This document shows positions 45,888 through 55,681 of a stretch of 64,000 nt of DNA, in pieces. Origin of the DNA: a virus; the IMG/VR virus record IMGVR_UViG_3300032334_000335, positions 1 through 64,000 of that record, one strand, 5' to 3'. The notes under the pieces were generated by a model. That model was not told the DNA's origin and searched no databases. It saw only the letters and a list, made by a program, of their open reading frames with translations. A program made the translations under genes and the position numbers. The first letter of the stretch is position 1. Every line of letters starts with the position of its first letter.

Positions 45888-46850
45888 TTAGGCAGGAGCT
45901 ATTTGAGTGATAGTCACTGTTGGCGATTCAACTCTAAAATTACCTGCACCAGCAGGCAATAGAGTTCCATATGCTTCATAGGTTGTTATATTCAAACTAA
46001 AGGTTCCGTCAACTGCATCAAAAGGAGGCCATGCTGGGCTGTTTCCTTCAGGATCATTATAATCGTCAGTCCATCTAATTCTAAACTCTATAGAGTTAGC
46101 ATCACCATTGCTATTATCAAACGTGTTTGGAGTTCTAGCATCAATAGCATAAATGTTACTTGAATATGGTGAAGAACCGCTTTGAGCATACCAAGTTCCA
46201 AAACTGCTTGACAATCGATAAAAGTTTTGTCCGTCATTTGGTTCAGTACCAGTCTGTGGTTTATTTCCGCCAAATGCCTGCGTACCAGCTGTATTTAAAA
46301 TTGTTGTCCAAGCTAAGATCTGCGAAGTGCTGGTTCCACCAGTTCGAGTTGAAGTAAATTGAATCTCGCTTCCGCTGTTGAAAAAGTGTCTTGCTGCTTG
46401 AGCATTAGACCAACTTACTGTTGCAATACATTGTATTTTTGTACTCCAAGAACTTCCAAAAACTCCTGGCCACGAGGTTGATGCTGTACCTTTATTAGTG
46501 GTAATAGATTGACTCGGCGGCGGTTTATTAAATTTATTAGATACAATGCTATCAGCGATCGAGTCAAACTGTGAAACTGGTGCTGTAGTTGGGTCGTATC
46601 TTACTGTACCGCCTTCGGCGACTTGTACTAAAGATGGAATACTTCCGTTTTGATGATTGTATGCATTAATCATATCATAACGAAGATTGGCCCATTCATT
46701 GATGGTTACTTTGCTAGATTCGGTAACTGCTGAACTCAATACAGTTTGTCCATACCCATTATTTCCGCCAGGAGAGAGACCTAATACCGGAACAACTTTA
46801 TCCCGAATATTATTATAATCTGCTTTATAGATGATGTCATTAACGGCCAT
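45888..46850 (-). CDS. distal fibre/adhesin paralogue, short form
   Basis: 320 aa. The N-terminal half is clearly related to that of the 922-aa gene upstream (VDYNTIRNKVV there, ADYNNIRDKVV here, then GYGQ, then SSAV, then WENLR/WANLR, and NHQNGS/KLHQDGT). The C-terminal half is beta-rich with Ser, Thr and Gly. Likely a fibre-tip or adhesin subunit; no enzymatic motif. It may be an alternative or partner to the longer gene. Confidence 0.75.
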   Translation of the reverse strand: MAVNDIIYKADYNNIRDKVVPVLGLSPGGNNGYGQTVLSSAVTESSKVTINEWANLRYDMINAYNHQNGSIPSLVQVAEGGTVRYDPTTAPVSQFDSIADSIVSNKFNKPPPSQSITTNKGTASTSWPGVFGSSWSTKIQCIATVSWSNAQAARHFFNSGSEIQFTSTRTGGTSTSQILAWTTILNTAGTQAFGGNKPQTGTEPNDGQNFYRLSSSFGTWYAQSGSSPYSSNIYAIDARTPNTFDNSNGDANSIEFRIRWTDDYNDPEGNSPAWPPFDAVDGTFSLNITTYEAYGTLLPAGAGNFRVESPTVTITQIAPA

Positions 46851-46897
46851 GTTTTAAACTCTATTATCGATAGAATATTTACGCAAAAAAGAAATCG

Positions 46898-49666
46898 TCA
46901 TGTGTAATACCGAACAATAACAACTCCCGAGTTGCCGTCGCCGCCACGAGAGTTTCCGCTTACGCTTCCGCCACCACCGCCACCACCGTAGAATATAGCA
47001 TTACCGCCTGTTGATGAGCCACCACCACCGCGACCTCCTGGTACCGCTGTGGACGATATTGCAGTTCCGCCTGCACCTCCGCCTCCATAGTATACTGAAG
47101 ATCCAGTAATGCCACTTGCAGTACCATCACCGCCTGCTCCCGCCGATGTAGATGAAGCATAAGATCCTGGTCTTCCTGCTTGGCCGGTTGGTCCACCGCC
47201 GCCACCGCCGCCACCGTTAGTCCAATTATAGTTAACAACGGCTCCTTGATCAGATGCAATAATACATCCAAAAGATCCCGGACCTCCGGTATTAACTCCG
47301 CTTAATCGAACTGTGTGATTTCCAGCAGCGATTGATTTAGAAGCATTATAGTTTCCGCCAAATCCGCTAACATCTAAAGCATTAACTCCATCTATGTAAA
47401 CTTTTCCATAGTTATCACAAGATGCTTGTATGTAATAGGTAGTTGAAGTTGGGAAATAAACATCATAAGATATGTCAAAACTTCCAGCATTAACATTATT
47501 CAAAGTCCAAACACCAAATGTGTTCAAGAATGCGTTATACGCTGGATTTGCATATTTTGTTACTCGAGCGGGATCACTATACAATGAGTTGAATATGTTG
47601 GCATAACCTGCACCATTTCCGCTACGGCCTCCGGTTTGATTATTTCCGTAATATTGAGCAGTTGGGAATCCAAAGCCAATCTGCCCAATATCACCACCAT
47701 TGCCGCCGCCTCCGCCGGCTGAATCGCCGTTATTTCTTGCGGCTGATACTTCGCGACATCCGTTTCCGCCTTGGCCGCCAACTGCTTTATACGAGAAGCC
47801 TGGACCGGAAATAGTAGAATCGGCACCGTTAGTACCTGCGCCGCCATTACTGCCACCCGACCCTCCACTGCCGCTGGTTATTCTTATATTAGCACCGGCA
47901 GTTACTGATATTCCGTTGATAGTGCGTACTTCTCCGCCTCCACCACCACCACCTGCACCATGCAGTGGATTTCCGTCAGCGCCGCCGCCACCAGCGCCAC
48001 CAGCGACAAGTAAGACATCGATATATCTAACATTGGCTGGAACTGCCCAGTTAGTATCCGAGGTGAATGTTGCCACTGCGTTAACAGGAGCTAAGAAAGA
48101 AGTGTCTGATATAATTACCGGTGTAGATTGTGCGAATAATGTTCCGTAAGAATCCGGAGAATATTTTCTTATTTGTAATACAATCGATTCTGTTCCTTCA
48201 GATCCATAATCATTTTTCAATGTACGAACAACAGTTCCTGTGTTATTGTTGATGACAAAAGATCCGCTGTTTGCATCATCAGTAAAATCAGCACCGTTAG
48301 TTGTACCGGCATTGGTCCAGAACAATGTAGTTCCGTTAGATATACCAGATGTTATAATATTATATGTTACTGTACCACCTTCGTTTACAGTAGATGCATT
48401 TGGGGTTACCTGGCATGTAGGCACCGATGTGTCAGTAACTGATACTGTTGCTGCCGTAGCAACAATAGGACCAACATTTGATGATGTTCTTAAATTCATC
48501 ACAATCGATTCTACACCTTCTAAGGATAGATCGTTGGTTAATGTTCTAGTAAATGTTCCGAGGCCGCTATTGATCGTTACAGATCCTTGATTTTGACCGT
48601 CAGTAAAATCGCTGGCATCAGTGTTACCACTATTAGTCCAATATAAAACGGTGCCATTATCAACATAAGATGTTGATACTGTAAAAGTTATTGTACCGCC
48701 TTCATTGACCGATATATTATTTGGCATAACTTGATATATTGGCGTTGGAGGCGGTGGAACGTATATAACTCCGGTAATCGCTATAGAAGATATAGAATAT
48801 GTAGGAGGAGTAATAGTAAAACTGCCGCCTTGTAATAATGTTCCTGTTGCTCTAAGCTCTTCAACAGAAACAGTTAATGTTCCGTCAACTTGATCGGGTG
48901 GAGGTGGATATCCTGGATCGGTATATCCGTCATACAATGTAACTCTAAATGTCAATACTGTTGCTGTTCCACTTGAGTTATTAGCAACGTTTGATTTTAC
49001 TTCTAACTGATAGTTATTTGCAGAGTACGGTGTTGACGATGCCGAAGTATAATAGTTCTGATAACTGTTTGTTAATGTATAAAAATTAAGGAACAGAGAA
49101 GTGTTTGCACCAAACTCTTGTGCTCCGGCAGTGGCCAATAAGTTAGTCCATGCACCATTCTGCTGAGTTGCAGATCCGCCTGTTCTGGTTGTTGATATTC
49201 TAATTTTTCCGCCAGTATTAAAAAAATACCTAGCTGCATTCGCTGAACCAAAAGTTACTGTTACTTCACATTGTGCAGATTGAGACCAAGCATCTGTCAA
49301 GGACTGCGATGCTCTTGAAGAAATTACAGACATGCCTTGACCAATAACAAATCTGTTTGCTATTATCTGATCAGCTACTGAGTTATAGTTTGTATTAGGG
49401 TTAGCAGCTCCAAATCTAACAGCATCGCCTGCTGAAACTTGTATTAAGTTTACCGGAGGCGTTCCGTCCTGATGAAGTTTTGCATTGTATAGGTCAATCC
49501 TTAGATTTTCCCATTGTTGTCTTGTGATTGTGTTACCTGAAGAAACTGCGCTGCTGGCGATTGATTGTCCGTATCCAAACGATCCGGAACCAGTTCCTAT
49601 TACACTTACAACTTTATTGCGTATGGTATTATAATCAACCGCCGCAACTTGTGAACCTGTTGGCAT
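46898..49666 (-). CDS. tail adhesin: Calx-beta repeats, PA14-like domain and Gly-rich tip
   Basis: 922 aa. Residues 1-300 are the fibre domain shared with the 320-aa gene downstream. Two Calx-beta-like repeats follow (SVNEGGTITFTV and STVNEGGTVTYNI, each with W-T-N and ADFTD). A Gly-rich part (AGGAGGGGADGNPLHGAG) comes next, then a PA14-like region (ISYDVYFPTSTTYYIQASC, then GKVYIDG), then a second long Gly-rich tract ending GVVIVRYYT. Polyglycine tips on T4-like gp38 adhesins form helices that present receptor-binding loops, which this resembles. Likely the receptor-binding tip. Confidence 0.8.
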   Translation of the reverse strand: MPTGSQVAAVDYNTIRNKVVSVIGTGSGSFGYGQSIASSAVSSGNTITRQQWENLRIDLYNAKLHQDGTPPVNLIQVSAGDAVRFGAANPNTNYNSVADQIIANRFVIGQGMSVISSRASQSLTDAWSQSAQCEVTVTFGSANAARYFFNTGGKIRISTTRTGGSATQQNGAWTNLLATAGAQEFGANTSLFLNFYTLTNSYQNYYTSASSTPYSANNYQLEVKSNVANNSSGTATVLTFRVTLYDGYTDPGYPPPPDQVDGTLTVSVEELRATGTLLQGGSFTITPPTYSISSIAITGVIYVPPPPTPIYQVMPNNISVNEGGTITFTVSTSYVDNGTVLYWTNSGNTDASDFTDGQNQGSVTINSGLGTFTRTLTNDLSLEGVESIVMNLRTSSNVGPIVATAATVSVTDTSVPTCQVTPNASTVNEGGTVTYNIITSGISNGTTLFWTNAGTTNGADFTDDANSGSFVINNNTGTVVRTLKNDYGSEGTESIVLQIRKYSPDSYGTLFAQSTPVIISDTSFLAPVNAVATFTSDTNWAVPANVRYIDVLLVAGGAGGGGADGNPLHGAGGGGGGGEVRTINGISVTAGANIRITSGSGGSGGSNGGAGTNGADSTISGPGFSYKAVGGQGGNGCREVSAARNNGDSAGGGGGNGGDIGQIGFGFPTAQYYGNNQTGGRSGNGAGYANIFNSLYSDPARVTKYANPAYNAFLNTFGVWTLNNVNAGSFDISYDVYFPTSTTYYIQASCDNYGKVYIDGVNALDVSGFGGNYNASKSIAAGNHTVRLSGVNTGGPGSFGCIIASDQGAVVNYNWTNGGGGGGGGPTGQAGRPGSYASSTSAGAGGDGTASGITGSSVYYGGGGAGGTAISSTAVPGGRGGGGSSTGGNAIFYGGGGGGGSVSGNSRGGDGNSGVVIVRYYT

Positions 49667-49667
49667 A

Positions 49668-51434
49668 TTATAAAATCACCGCTTCAATAAGTTTTAGACC
49701 TGTGTCATCGCTTGACTCTAGTGCGATTGCAAACGTGTATAAATCAACGTGTCTTGCTACTGCGCATCCGTTGTCAGAGGCCACTAAATGATCTCCTTTC
49801 TTGACTGCTCCTGATACTTTAACTGGAACTCGTCCTTTTAGTGCAATGTAAGTTCCACCTTCTAGATCTTTATTCATCATAAATGCTGGATTAGCACTTA
49901 CTACACCTACAGCTCTCACACCATTGTGACTTGCTGTTACTTCTTTTTCTCCACCAATCATTACCACAGTTCCAACTTCATAATCTTGATCTGCTAGGTA
50001 TTTTTCAGCTAGGTCAGCATAACGAGCTGCGGTTGCTGTACCTTGGAATAGTGTAGCATATAAGTCACCGCTGGGATCTCTTGCTGCAATACTATTTGCT
50101 GTTGCTGTAGTTTTTGCTGTTCTATAAGTGGCATCTGTATCAGTAGCACTGTCATCTATTTTAATTCTGTCTGCTTTATCAGTAATACCAATAAATTTTG
50201 TTGCTGCAATATTACCTGTAGCATCACGAACTGGAATCGAGATCTTGTTTACTGCGCTAGGAACCGCCACTGATGGAGCAATCCCAGTCAACTTGCTGGC
50301 ATTATCTGCATTACCTGTTAGGTCTCCCTGTACACTACCAAATAAGTTTCCTCTTAAACTTGCGCCATCGTATCCGATTTGTCCAGTAGTGGCATTAATT
50401 AAAACCGTAGTATCAATCGCTAGTATATTTCCTGTGTGTACTCCATTGGTATCTCCTGTAAGATTGCCACTAAATGTACCGTAAAAGTTCGATGAATAGA
50501 CATTTTTCCATCTAGCCGTTGTAGTTCCTAAACTGTATTCGTCATCCTCGCCTGGTGTAATCGTTGTAAAATCAAATGTAGCAATTTTATTTTTTACACC
50601 GCCGGATGTAATTCTTATTGTGATTGGTCCGCCTAACTGGCTAGCTAACACTAACCCGTCTGTGAGTTCTTTAGCAATCAATAAATCGTTATTTGCGCCA
50701 ACTGTGATACCGTCATCTGTAAAAGAAATCTTGCTGGTAAACTTAAGATCGTCTTTCTTTAAGAAACTAGAGGATGAAAATCCATTTAGTGTCAGTGCAT
50801 TAGATGCTGTTCCCCAAAAATAGTGATCATCACCAGTCACTCCAGTGCTTGGAGTTTTAACTAAGGTGATACCTTTCTTAATGAGGTTGAAATCTTGTAT
50901 AGGGTTAGTTGTAGGATTAAGAGTGAACTCGTCTTGACTAACTATTGCTACCACTACACCAGCAGAAACCATCTTAATAATGGTATGATTGTTATTCAAT
51001 GTATCTTTAACAACTTGTGCAGATACAGAACTAGCACCTAAATCTGGGCTAGCAGCTGGTCCAACTAGTACATAATCAGTACCGGACCATGTATATAACT
51101 GTTTTGCAACACTATCCCACCAAAACTCGCCTGTGGCTAATCCAGATGGTGCTGTAGAACTAACCTCAGCGCCATTTGCTACTTTAAATTTTGATCCTGT
51201 ATAGAACTTTAGTTTGCTGTTAGCACTATCGTACCAAATCTGACCCATAACAGCTTTCGGAGGAGCAGTGGTATTTGCAAAACTTTCTAATAAATGTAGG
51301 TAGTTTTCATTCTGAACTTCACCGTATCCAGCGTAGTTTTTACCTACAAATCGTAGATCTGTAGTTGTGTCAATAGTACCGTCTTCTACAGCTACTAAAA
51401 ACGTTCCATTAAATTTGTTTACTTGATATGCCAT
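49668..51434 (-). CDS. tail-fibre protein, paralogue 1
   Basis: 588 aa. Starts with the family domain (VNKFNGTFLVAVEDGTIDTTTDL, then VGKNYAGYGEVQNENYLHLLESFA, then GQIWYD, then FYTG). The C-terminal part (ADLAEKYLADQDYEVGTVVMIGG, then GVVSANPAF, then GRVPVKVSG) is a compact domain common in marine-phage fibres, resembling the peptidase-G2-like ends that help trimerisation. Read from a perfect TATAAATA with GGTGGAG as ribosome-binding site. Confidence 0.82.
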   Translation of the reverse strand: MAYQVNKFNGTFLVAVEDGTIDTTTDLRFVGKNYAGYGEVQNENYLHLLESFANTTAPPKAVMGQIWYDSANSKLKFYTGSKFKVANGAEVSSTAPSGLATGEFWWDSVAKQLYTWSGTDYVLVGPAASPDLGASSVSAQVVKDTLNNNHTIIKMVSAGVVVAIVSQDEFTLNPTTNPIQDFNLIKKGITLVKTPSTGVTGDDHYFWGTASNALTLNGFSSSSFLKKDDLKFTSKISFTDDGITVGANNDLLIAKELTDGLVLASQLGGPITIRITSGGVKNKIATFDFTTITPGEDDEYSLGTTTARWKNVYSSNFYGTFSGNLTGDTNGVHTGNILAIDTTVLINATTGQIGYDGASLRGNLFGSVQGDLTGNADNASKLTGIAPSVAVPSAVNKISIPVRDATGNIAATKFIGITDKADRIKIDDSATDTDATYRTAKTTATANSIAARDPSGDLYATLFQGTATAARYADLAEKYLADQDYEVGTVVMIGGEKEVTASHNGVRAVGVVSANPAFMMNKDLEGGTYIALKGRVPVKVSGAVKKGDHLVASDNGCAVARHVDLYTFAIALESSDDTGLKLIEAVIL

Positions 51435-51456
51435 TTCTGCTCCACCTTAATCTTTG

Positions 51457-51464
51457 TATTTATA
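51457..51464 (-). promoter_or_regulatory. late promoter, perfect TATAAATA
   Basis: Exact consensus on the minus strand, expected start near 51451, leader of about 17 bases with GGTGGAG. A textbook late promoter with normal spacing to the gene. Confidence 0.8.
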
Positions 51465-51484
51465 GTATTTCTAACTTGTGCTTG

Positions 51485-53701
51485 TTACAGCTTCATGATG
51501 TAAAATAATGCTACGTAAGGAGGAACAGTATCTACTGTTATTCCTGCAACAGTTGCAGATCCGCTTAACGTGTGAGAGTGTACACCGTCTGCTCTAATAA
51601 CGTGAGAGTGAGACTGATTTCCACCTGCAGATTCAGTTACACTCGGAAAACCATAGGATCCATTGTCTTGGTCGCCGTCTGATGCATTACCGTTAGTATA
51701 AAAACTAGGGTAAATGTATGTTCCGTTTCGATCTCTAACAGGACCTGTACTTCCGCCTAGGCCGTAATCACCGATAATAGCATATGTATCTGTGAACAGA
51801 TGTGTATGAGCTGGCATTTCTGCCGGAGTAATAGTATGCCCATCGGTGACACCGTTGTGTACGTGGCTACCTGCGTTGGCTGTAGTTCCGCTAAATGTCA
51901 CAGATTGACTACCTGCTGACCCTGTAGTTGATCCGCCAGTGGCTCCTAGGCCATAAGTTGATCCAGCACCTACCACAAACTTGTTTCTTAAATCAGGGGT
52001 TCCGTTGGCACCGTCACATACTGCCCATCCGTTGGGTACTGCATTTGATGGGCCGTACCATTGCATGACCATCCCACGTATAAATGATGTTCCCCATACT
52101 GGGTCGCCTGAAGCATTTGATTGTAGAACCTGTCCATCTGCGCCTGGGGCTAACATCGCTGTCGCTCCGGCTGCTGATTGATAAACTAGTGAACCTCTAG
52201 TTCCGCCAGCAATATGTGTTGTTGTGACTGCTGTAGTTGCACTGTCTGCATTACCATGAAATGTTGCTCCATACACATCTGTTGCACGAACATTATTTGC
52301 ATAAACATTATTCCATTTAGCAGTAGGATGTCCTAGGTTAGTGACATTTTCTGTATCTGGAATCAGTGCAGGAGCCTGTAAGCCTCCCTGCGACAGTGAT
52401 ATAGATGAAGGAATGAAGTTTAAATCAGTTGAACCACCAGGTTGTAAAGGATCCACAATTTCAAAATTTAGTGGAGTATTAGGCAGTTGAACTTTTACTG
52501 TAGGATTTCCGTTATCTATAAACAGTTTAAGTTGTTCCGAGTTACCAATTTTAACACCAACATCTACTACTGTGAGCCCTTGCAATATTCCTACTGATTC
52601 CAAACTTGAATATCTAACATTGTCATTTAAATGTGTACCTGTTAAGGTTCCGGCATCGGCTGTAATACTAATATCTTCAGTACCGTTGAAGAATACTCCA
52701 TTGATTGTTCGACCATTTGCCAACTTAGTAGCTGAAAATGCATTACCTGTTAATGTGGCGCCGACAAACTTCGTGGCTCTAATTTCAGCGAAACTGCTAA
52801 ATCCGTCTATCGCTGTTACATTTCCTGTAACATTACCAACTAAATCTGCTGTGATAGTTCCAGCAGCAAAATCTCCAGATGCGTTTCTTAAAACTATTTT
52901 GCCTACAACATTTCCAGAGGCAGCATCTACTCCCCATGTTGCTGATTCAGTTCCATCAAAGTTATCACCTATAAGAAACTGACCTCGAATTAATGGTCTA
53001 GTGGTGCTGGCTCTGATAATGATATCATCTTGGCCGTCAAACCCTATACCGTTTATAGTTCTCTTGTTCTCTAATCTAACTGCCCTATCAGCGACTCCTT
53101 CGAGATCGCCGTGTATTTTTGTTAATCCAGACATTGTTATGCCTGACAATAATCTATCAAACCCTGGTATAGGATTTGCGAAACCAATTCTAAAAGGTGC
53201 TGAAGATATTATTCCAATAACAGAACCATTTACTTCAAGCAATATCACCGCATGATTAACTCCTTCGGTATCTGCTAATAATGCAGAACGTGTTTTAGTG
53301 GAAGCGAACCCTTCAACTTTTTCTGGTCCAATTAATACCCAAATATTACCGTCCCAAACATATAGTATTCCCGGAGGATTCTTATACCATAATGCCCCCG
53401 GAGGTGGATTTTCTGGCGGAGCTGCTGTTAAAGTTGGATTCCCTACTACTACCCATTGTGTACCGTCGTATACATTTAAAAGATTAAGAGTAGTATTATA
53501 CCATGTTTGACCGGATATAGGTCTTGCTGGAGGAAAATCGTTAGCAAAGTTTTCTAACAAGAATAAAAAATTCTCATTCTGTGTTTCACCGTAGCCTACG
53601 TAGTTTCGACCTACTAGTCCTAAGGTAGTGGTAGTATCAATAGTTCCGTCATCTAGAACTACTAACTCAACTCCACTGTATCTATTAATTGTATAAGGCA
53701 T
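51485..53701 (-). CDS. tail-fibre protein, paralogue 2, with collar domain
   Basis: 738 aa. The same N-terminal family domain (VGRNYVGYGETQNENFLFLLENFA, then GQTWYN). The C-terminus is a phage tail-collar-type domain: PNGWAVCDGANGTPDLRNKF, then AGSHVHNGVTDGHTITPAEMPAHTHLF, with His pairs that may bind metal in the fibre tip. The rest is Gly, Asn and Thr-rich beta structure. Likely forms part of a long fibre. Confidence 0.85.
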   Translation of the reverse strand: MPYTINRYSGVELVVLDDGTIDTTTTLGLVGRNYVGYGETQNENFLFLLENFANDFPPARPISGQTWYNTTLNLLNVYDGTQWVVVGNPTLTAAPPENPPPGALWYKNPPGILYVWDGNIWVLIGPEKVEGFASTKTRSALLADTEGVNHAVILLEVNGSVIGIISSAPFRIGFANPIPGFDRLLSGITMSGLTKIHGDLEGVADRAVRLENKRTINGIGFDGQDDIIIRASTTRPLIRGQFLIGDNFDGTESATWGVDAASGNVVGKIVLRNASGDFAAGTITADLVGNVTGNVTAIDGFSSFAEIRATKFVGATLTGNAFSATKLANGRTINGVFFNGTEDISITADAGTLTGTHLNDNVRYSSLESVGILQGLTVVDVGVKIGNSEQLKLFIDNGNPTVKVQLPNTPLNFEIVDPLQPGGSTDLNFIPSSISLSQGGLQAPALIPDTENVTNLGHPTAKWNNVYANNVRATDVYGATFHGNADSATTAVTTTHIAGGTRGSLVYQSAAGATAMLAPGADGQVLQSNASGDPVWGTSFIRGMVMQWYGPSNAVPNGWAVCDGANGTPDLRNKFVVGAGSTYGLGATGGSTTGSAGSQSVTFSGTTANAGSHVHNGVTDGHTITPAEMPAHTHLFTDTYAIIGDYGLGGSTGPVRDRNGTYIYPSFYTNGNASDGDQDNGSYGFPSVTESAGGNQSHSHVIRADGVHSHTLSGSATVAGITVDTVPPYVALFYIMKL

Positions 53702-53721
53702 TTAAACCGCTCCTGATCTCA

Positions 53722-55659
53722 TTATGGTGGCAATATTGTGTCGGACACATGGTTCCAAGCACCGGCGTTAATCTGGAATATCTTAACAAGTCTAGTTGTT
53801 GTTATGGATTCTGCAGGCACTGTTGCTTGGCTGATTGATACGTTAGTAACTGCCGATGCTGTTCCACTTGGAGTATTAAATGTCGAAACACTTTGATTTA
53901 TCAAAGGATTAATATCTACCACAGTAGTCGAGTTGTTGATAATCGAACACAATATTCTAGCTTCTGTTAGTTCTCTGTACTCATCAGGTGGAGCAATAAG
54001 ATTTAAAATATTCAATATAATATAGCTATTTGGTTTACCGTCTGATAAATCCATGCTTAATACAATATTTCTACTTTCAGTAGTTTTATCTACGTATTCT
54101 TTTGTGGCCGCATCTTGTGCAGTTGTCGGATCTGCTAGTCCTGTTATCTTTGGCGATCCTAGAAGAACTATATTACCCGTACCATTTGGTTCTATCTCAA
54201 GATCTTGGTTAGTCTGTAGTGTAGAAATTTTAGTATTTTCTATTCGAATATAAGGTGGATCTGTTGATAGTCCAGGTCCAATGTTAACAACTGTTTGTTT
54301 ACCAAAGCTGGTTACACCTGGAATAGATGTAACTGCTGTAGTTAACGCAAATGTTTCGCTACCAGATACTATACTAGTTTGTTCAATAAGAGGGATGCCG
54401 TCAATGGCATAATATTTTCCCTGTTTTAAGTTAATGCTTTCACTACTGTTCCATGCAGATGATTTTAATTTTGGCCATGTATCGTTATACCCGCCAGCAA
54501 TGGCATCTGCCGAATTACTTGTGGCTGCTTGATTTGTCTGAGACCATAAAAATATTTTAGCAGTAGCACCTTGTAAAATAATACCGCCAGTTGATGCATT
54601 TGCTTCAGTCGGCGTTACTCCAGTTTGTTTTGCTAGAACAATGTTTTTATCTTCGACTGTAACTGTTTCGGTATTGAATGTAGTAGTTGTACCCTGTACA
54701 GTTAAGTTGCCGCCGATGGTCAAACTTCCCCCAACGTTCACTGAGCTGGTGTTAACTCCGTTTACCAGGAAATCGTTTCCTACATATAAGTTAACTGTTC
54801 TTGTTGCTGCAAATATCTCTAAAGCATTTTCTTGAGAAATACCACGTCGAACGTTTAAGATTAAATCCTTGTCACTGGCTGCGTTTGAAAGATAGACATT
54901 ACCGTTGTTCACTGTTAAGTTGGCTTGTCCAGCGCCGCCTGCAACGAGTCCAAGATCTGTGGTAATTCTAATCTGTCCGTTGATAGCATTAGATGTGTCT
55001 TTTCTTACATATGTTGTTGATGCGATTCCGCCAAGCTGATCAGAATTAGTAGAAGTTACATTAAACTTAATATTACTCAAAGTTCCTGCATTGAATCCTG
55101 GAGAAATATTTCCAGTAAATCCTGTAATGGCGTTTTTTGGAGTAAATGTTGCATTAGAGGAAAATATCCCTAGCAACAAACCATTATTATAAAATAAAGT
55201 AATAACACGAGTTTGATTAAGAGTATCTAAAATGCTGTTAACTTTTAATCCGCTGAGACCTTGGCTTTGAGAATATGTCGGTCCCAACAATAATGTTGAG
55301 GTACCGTCATAGAAATATAACTGTTTATCAATATTATTAAACCATAAATCGCCGACACCTAGTGTAGACGGTTGTGCATTTGATATTGTTGCAGAGCTAA
55401 CTGGAAGGAACTGTGTTCCGCTGTAAACTTTAAGTTTTAGTTCTGACGCATCGAACCAAATCTGTCCTCGTATAGGATGAAGTGGTTTAGATGTTCCAGC
55501 AAAGTTTTCTAACAGCTTGATCAAGTTTTCATTAAAAACTTCGCCGAATCCACTGTAATTTTTTCCTATAAGAGTCAAGTCCGTAGATAGCTGATCCAGC
55601 TGGCCGTCTGCCACTGTAGCTACTATCGATCCGTCTGTCTTATTAATTTGATATGCCAT
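53722..55659 (-). CDS. tail-fibre protein, paralogue 3
   Basis: 645 aa. The family N-terminal domain (LIGKNYSGFGEVFNENLIKLLENFA, then GQIWFD). The middle is beta-rich with ITTDLGLVAGG and a SLTIGGNLTVQGTTTTFNTETVTVEDKNIVL segment common in phage fibre stalks. The C-terminus lacks the collar domain and has PDEYRELTEARILCSIINNSTT. A member of the four-gene fibre array. Confidence 0.82.
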   Translation of the reverse strand: MAYQINKTDGSIVATVADGQLDQLSTDLTLIGKNYSGFGEVFNENLIKLLENFAGTSKPLHPIRGQIWFDASELKLKVYSGTQFLPVSSATISNAQPSTLGVGDLWFNNIDKQLYFYDGTSTLLLGPTYSQSQGLSGLKVNSILDTLNQTRVITLFYNNGLLLGIFSSNATFTPKNAITGFTGNISPGFNAGTLSNIKFNVTSTNSDQLGGIASTTYVRKDTSNAINGQIRITTDLGLVAGGAGQANLTVNNGNVYLSNAASDKDLILNVRRGISQENALEIFAATRTVNLYVGNDFLVNGVNTSSVNVGGSLTIGGNLTVQGTTTTFNTETVTVEDKNIVLAKQTGVTPTEANASTGGIILQGATAKIFLWSQTNQAATSNSADAIAGGYNDTWPKLKSSAWNSSESINLKQGKYYAIDGIPLIEQTSIVSGSETFALTTAVTSIPGVTSFGKQTVVNIGPGLSTDPPYIRIENTKISTLQTNQDLEIEPNGTGNIVLLGSPKITGLADPTTAQDAATKEYVDKTTESRNIVLSMDLSDGKPNSYIILNILNLIAPPDEYRELTEARILCSIINNSTTVVDINPLINQSVSTFNTPSGTASAVTNVSISQATVPAESITTTRLVKIFQINAGAWNHVSDTILPP

Positions 55660-55681
55660 GTTATTACCTTAAATGTTCTCG

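Noticed and set aside
46960-47271. Repeated Gly-rich nucleotide pattern that could suggest a CRISPR or satellite array
   Set aside because: Repeat spacing is irregular and explained by Gly-rich coding; there are no unique spacers or palindromic direct repeats.
47700-48149. Open frame on the plus strand rich in Pro opposite the Gly-rich adhesin
   Set aside because: It is the antisense image of Gly codons (GGN gives CCN) in the adhesin gene, with no ribosome-binding site and no family resemblance.
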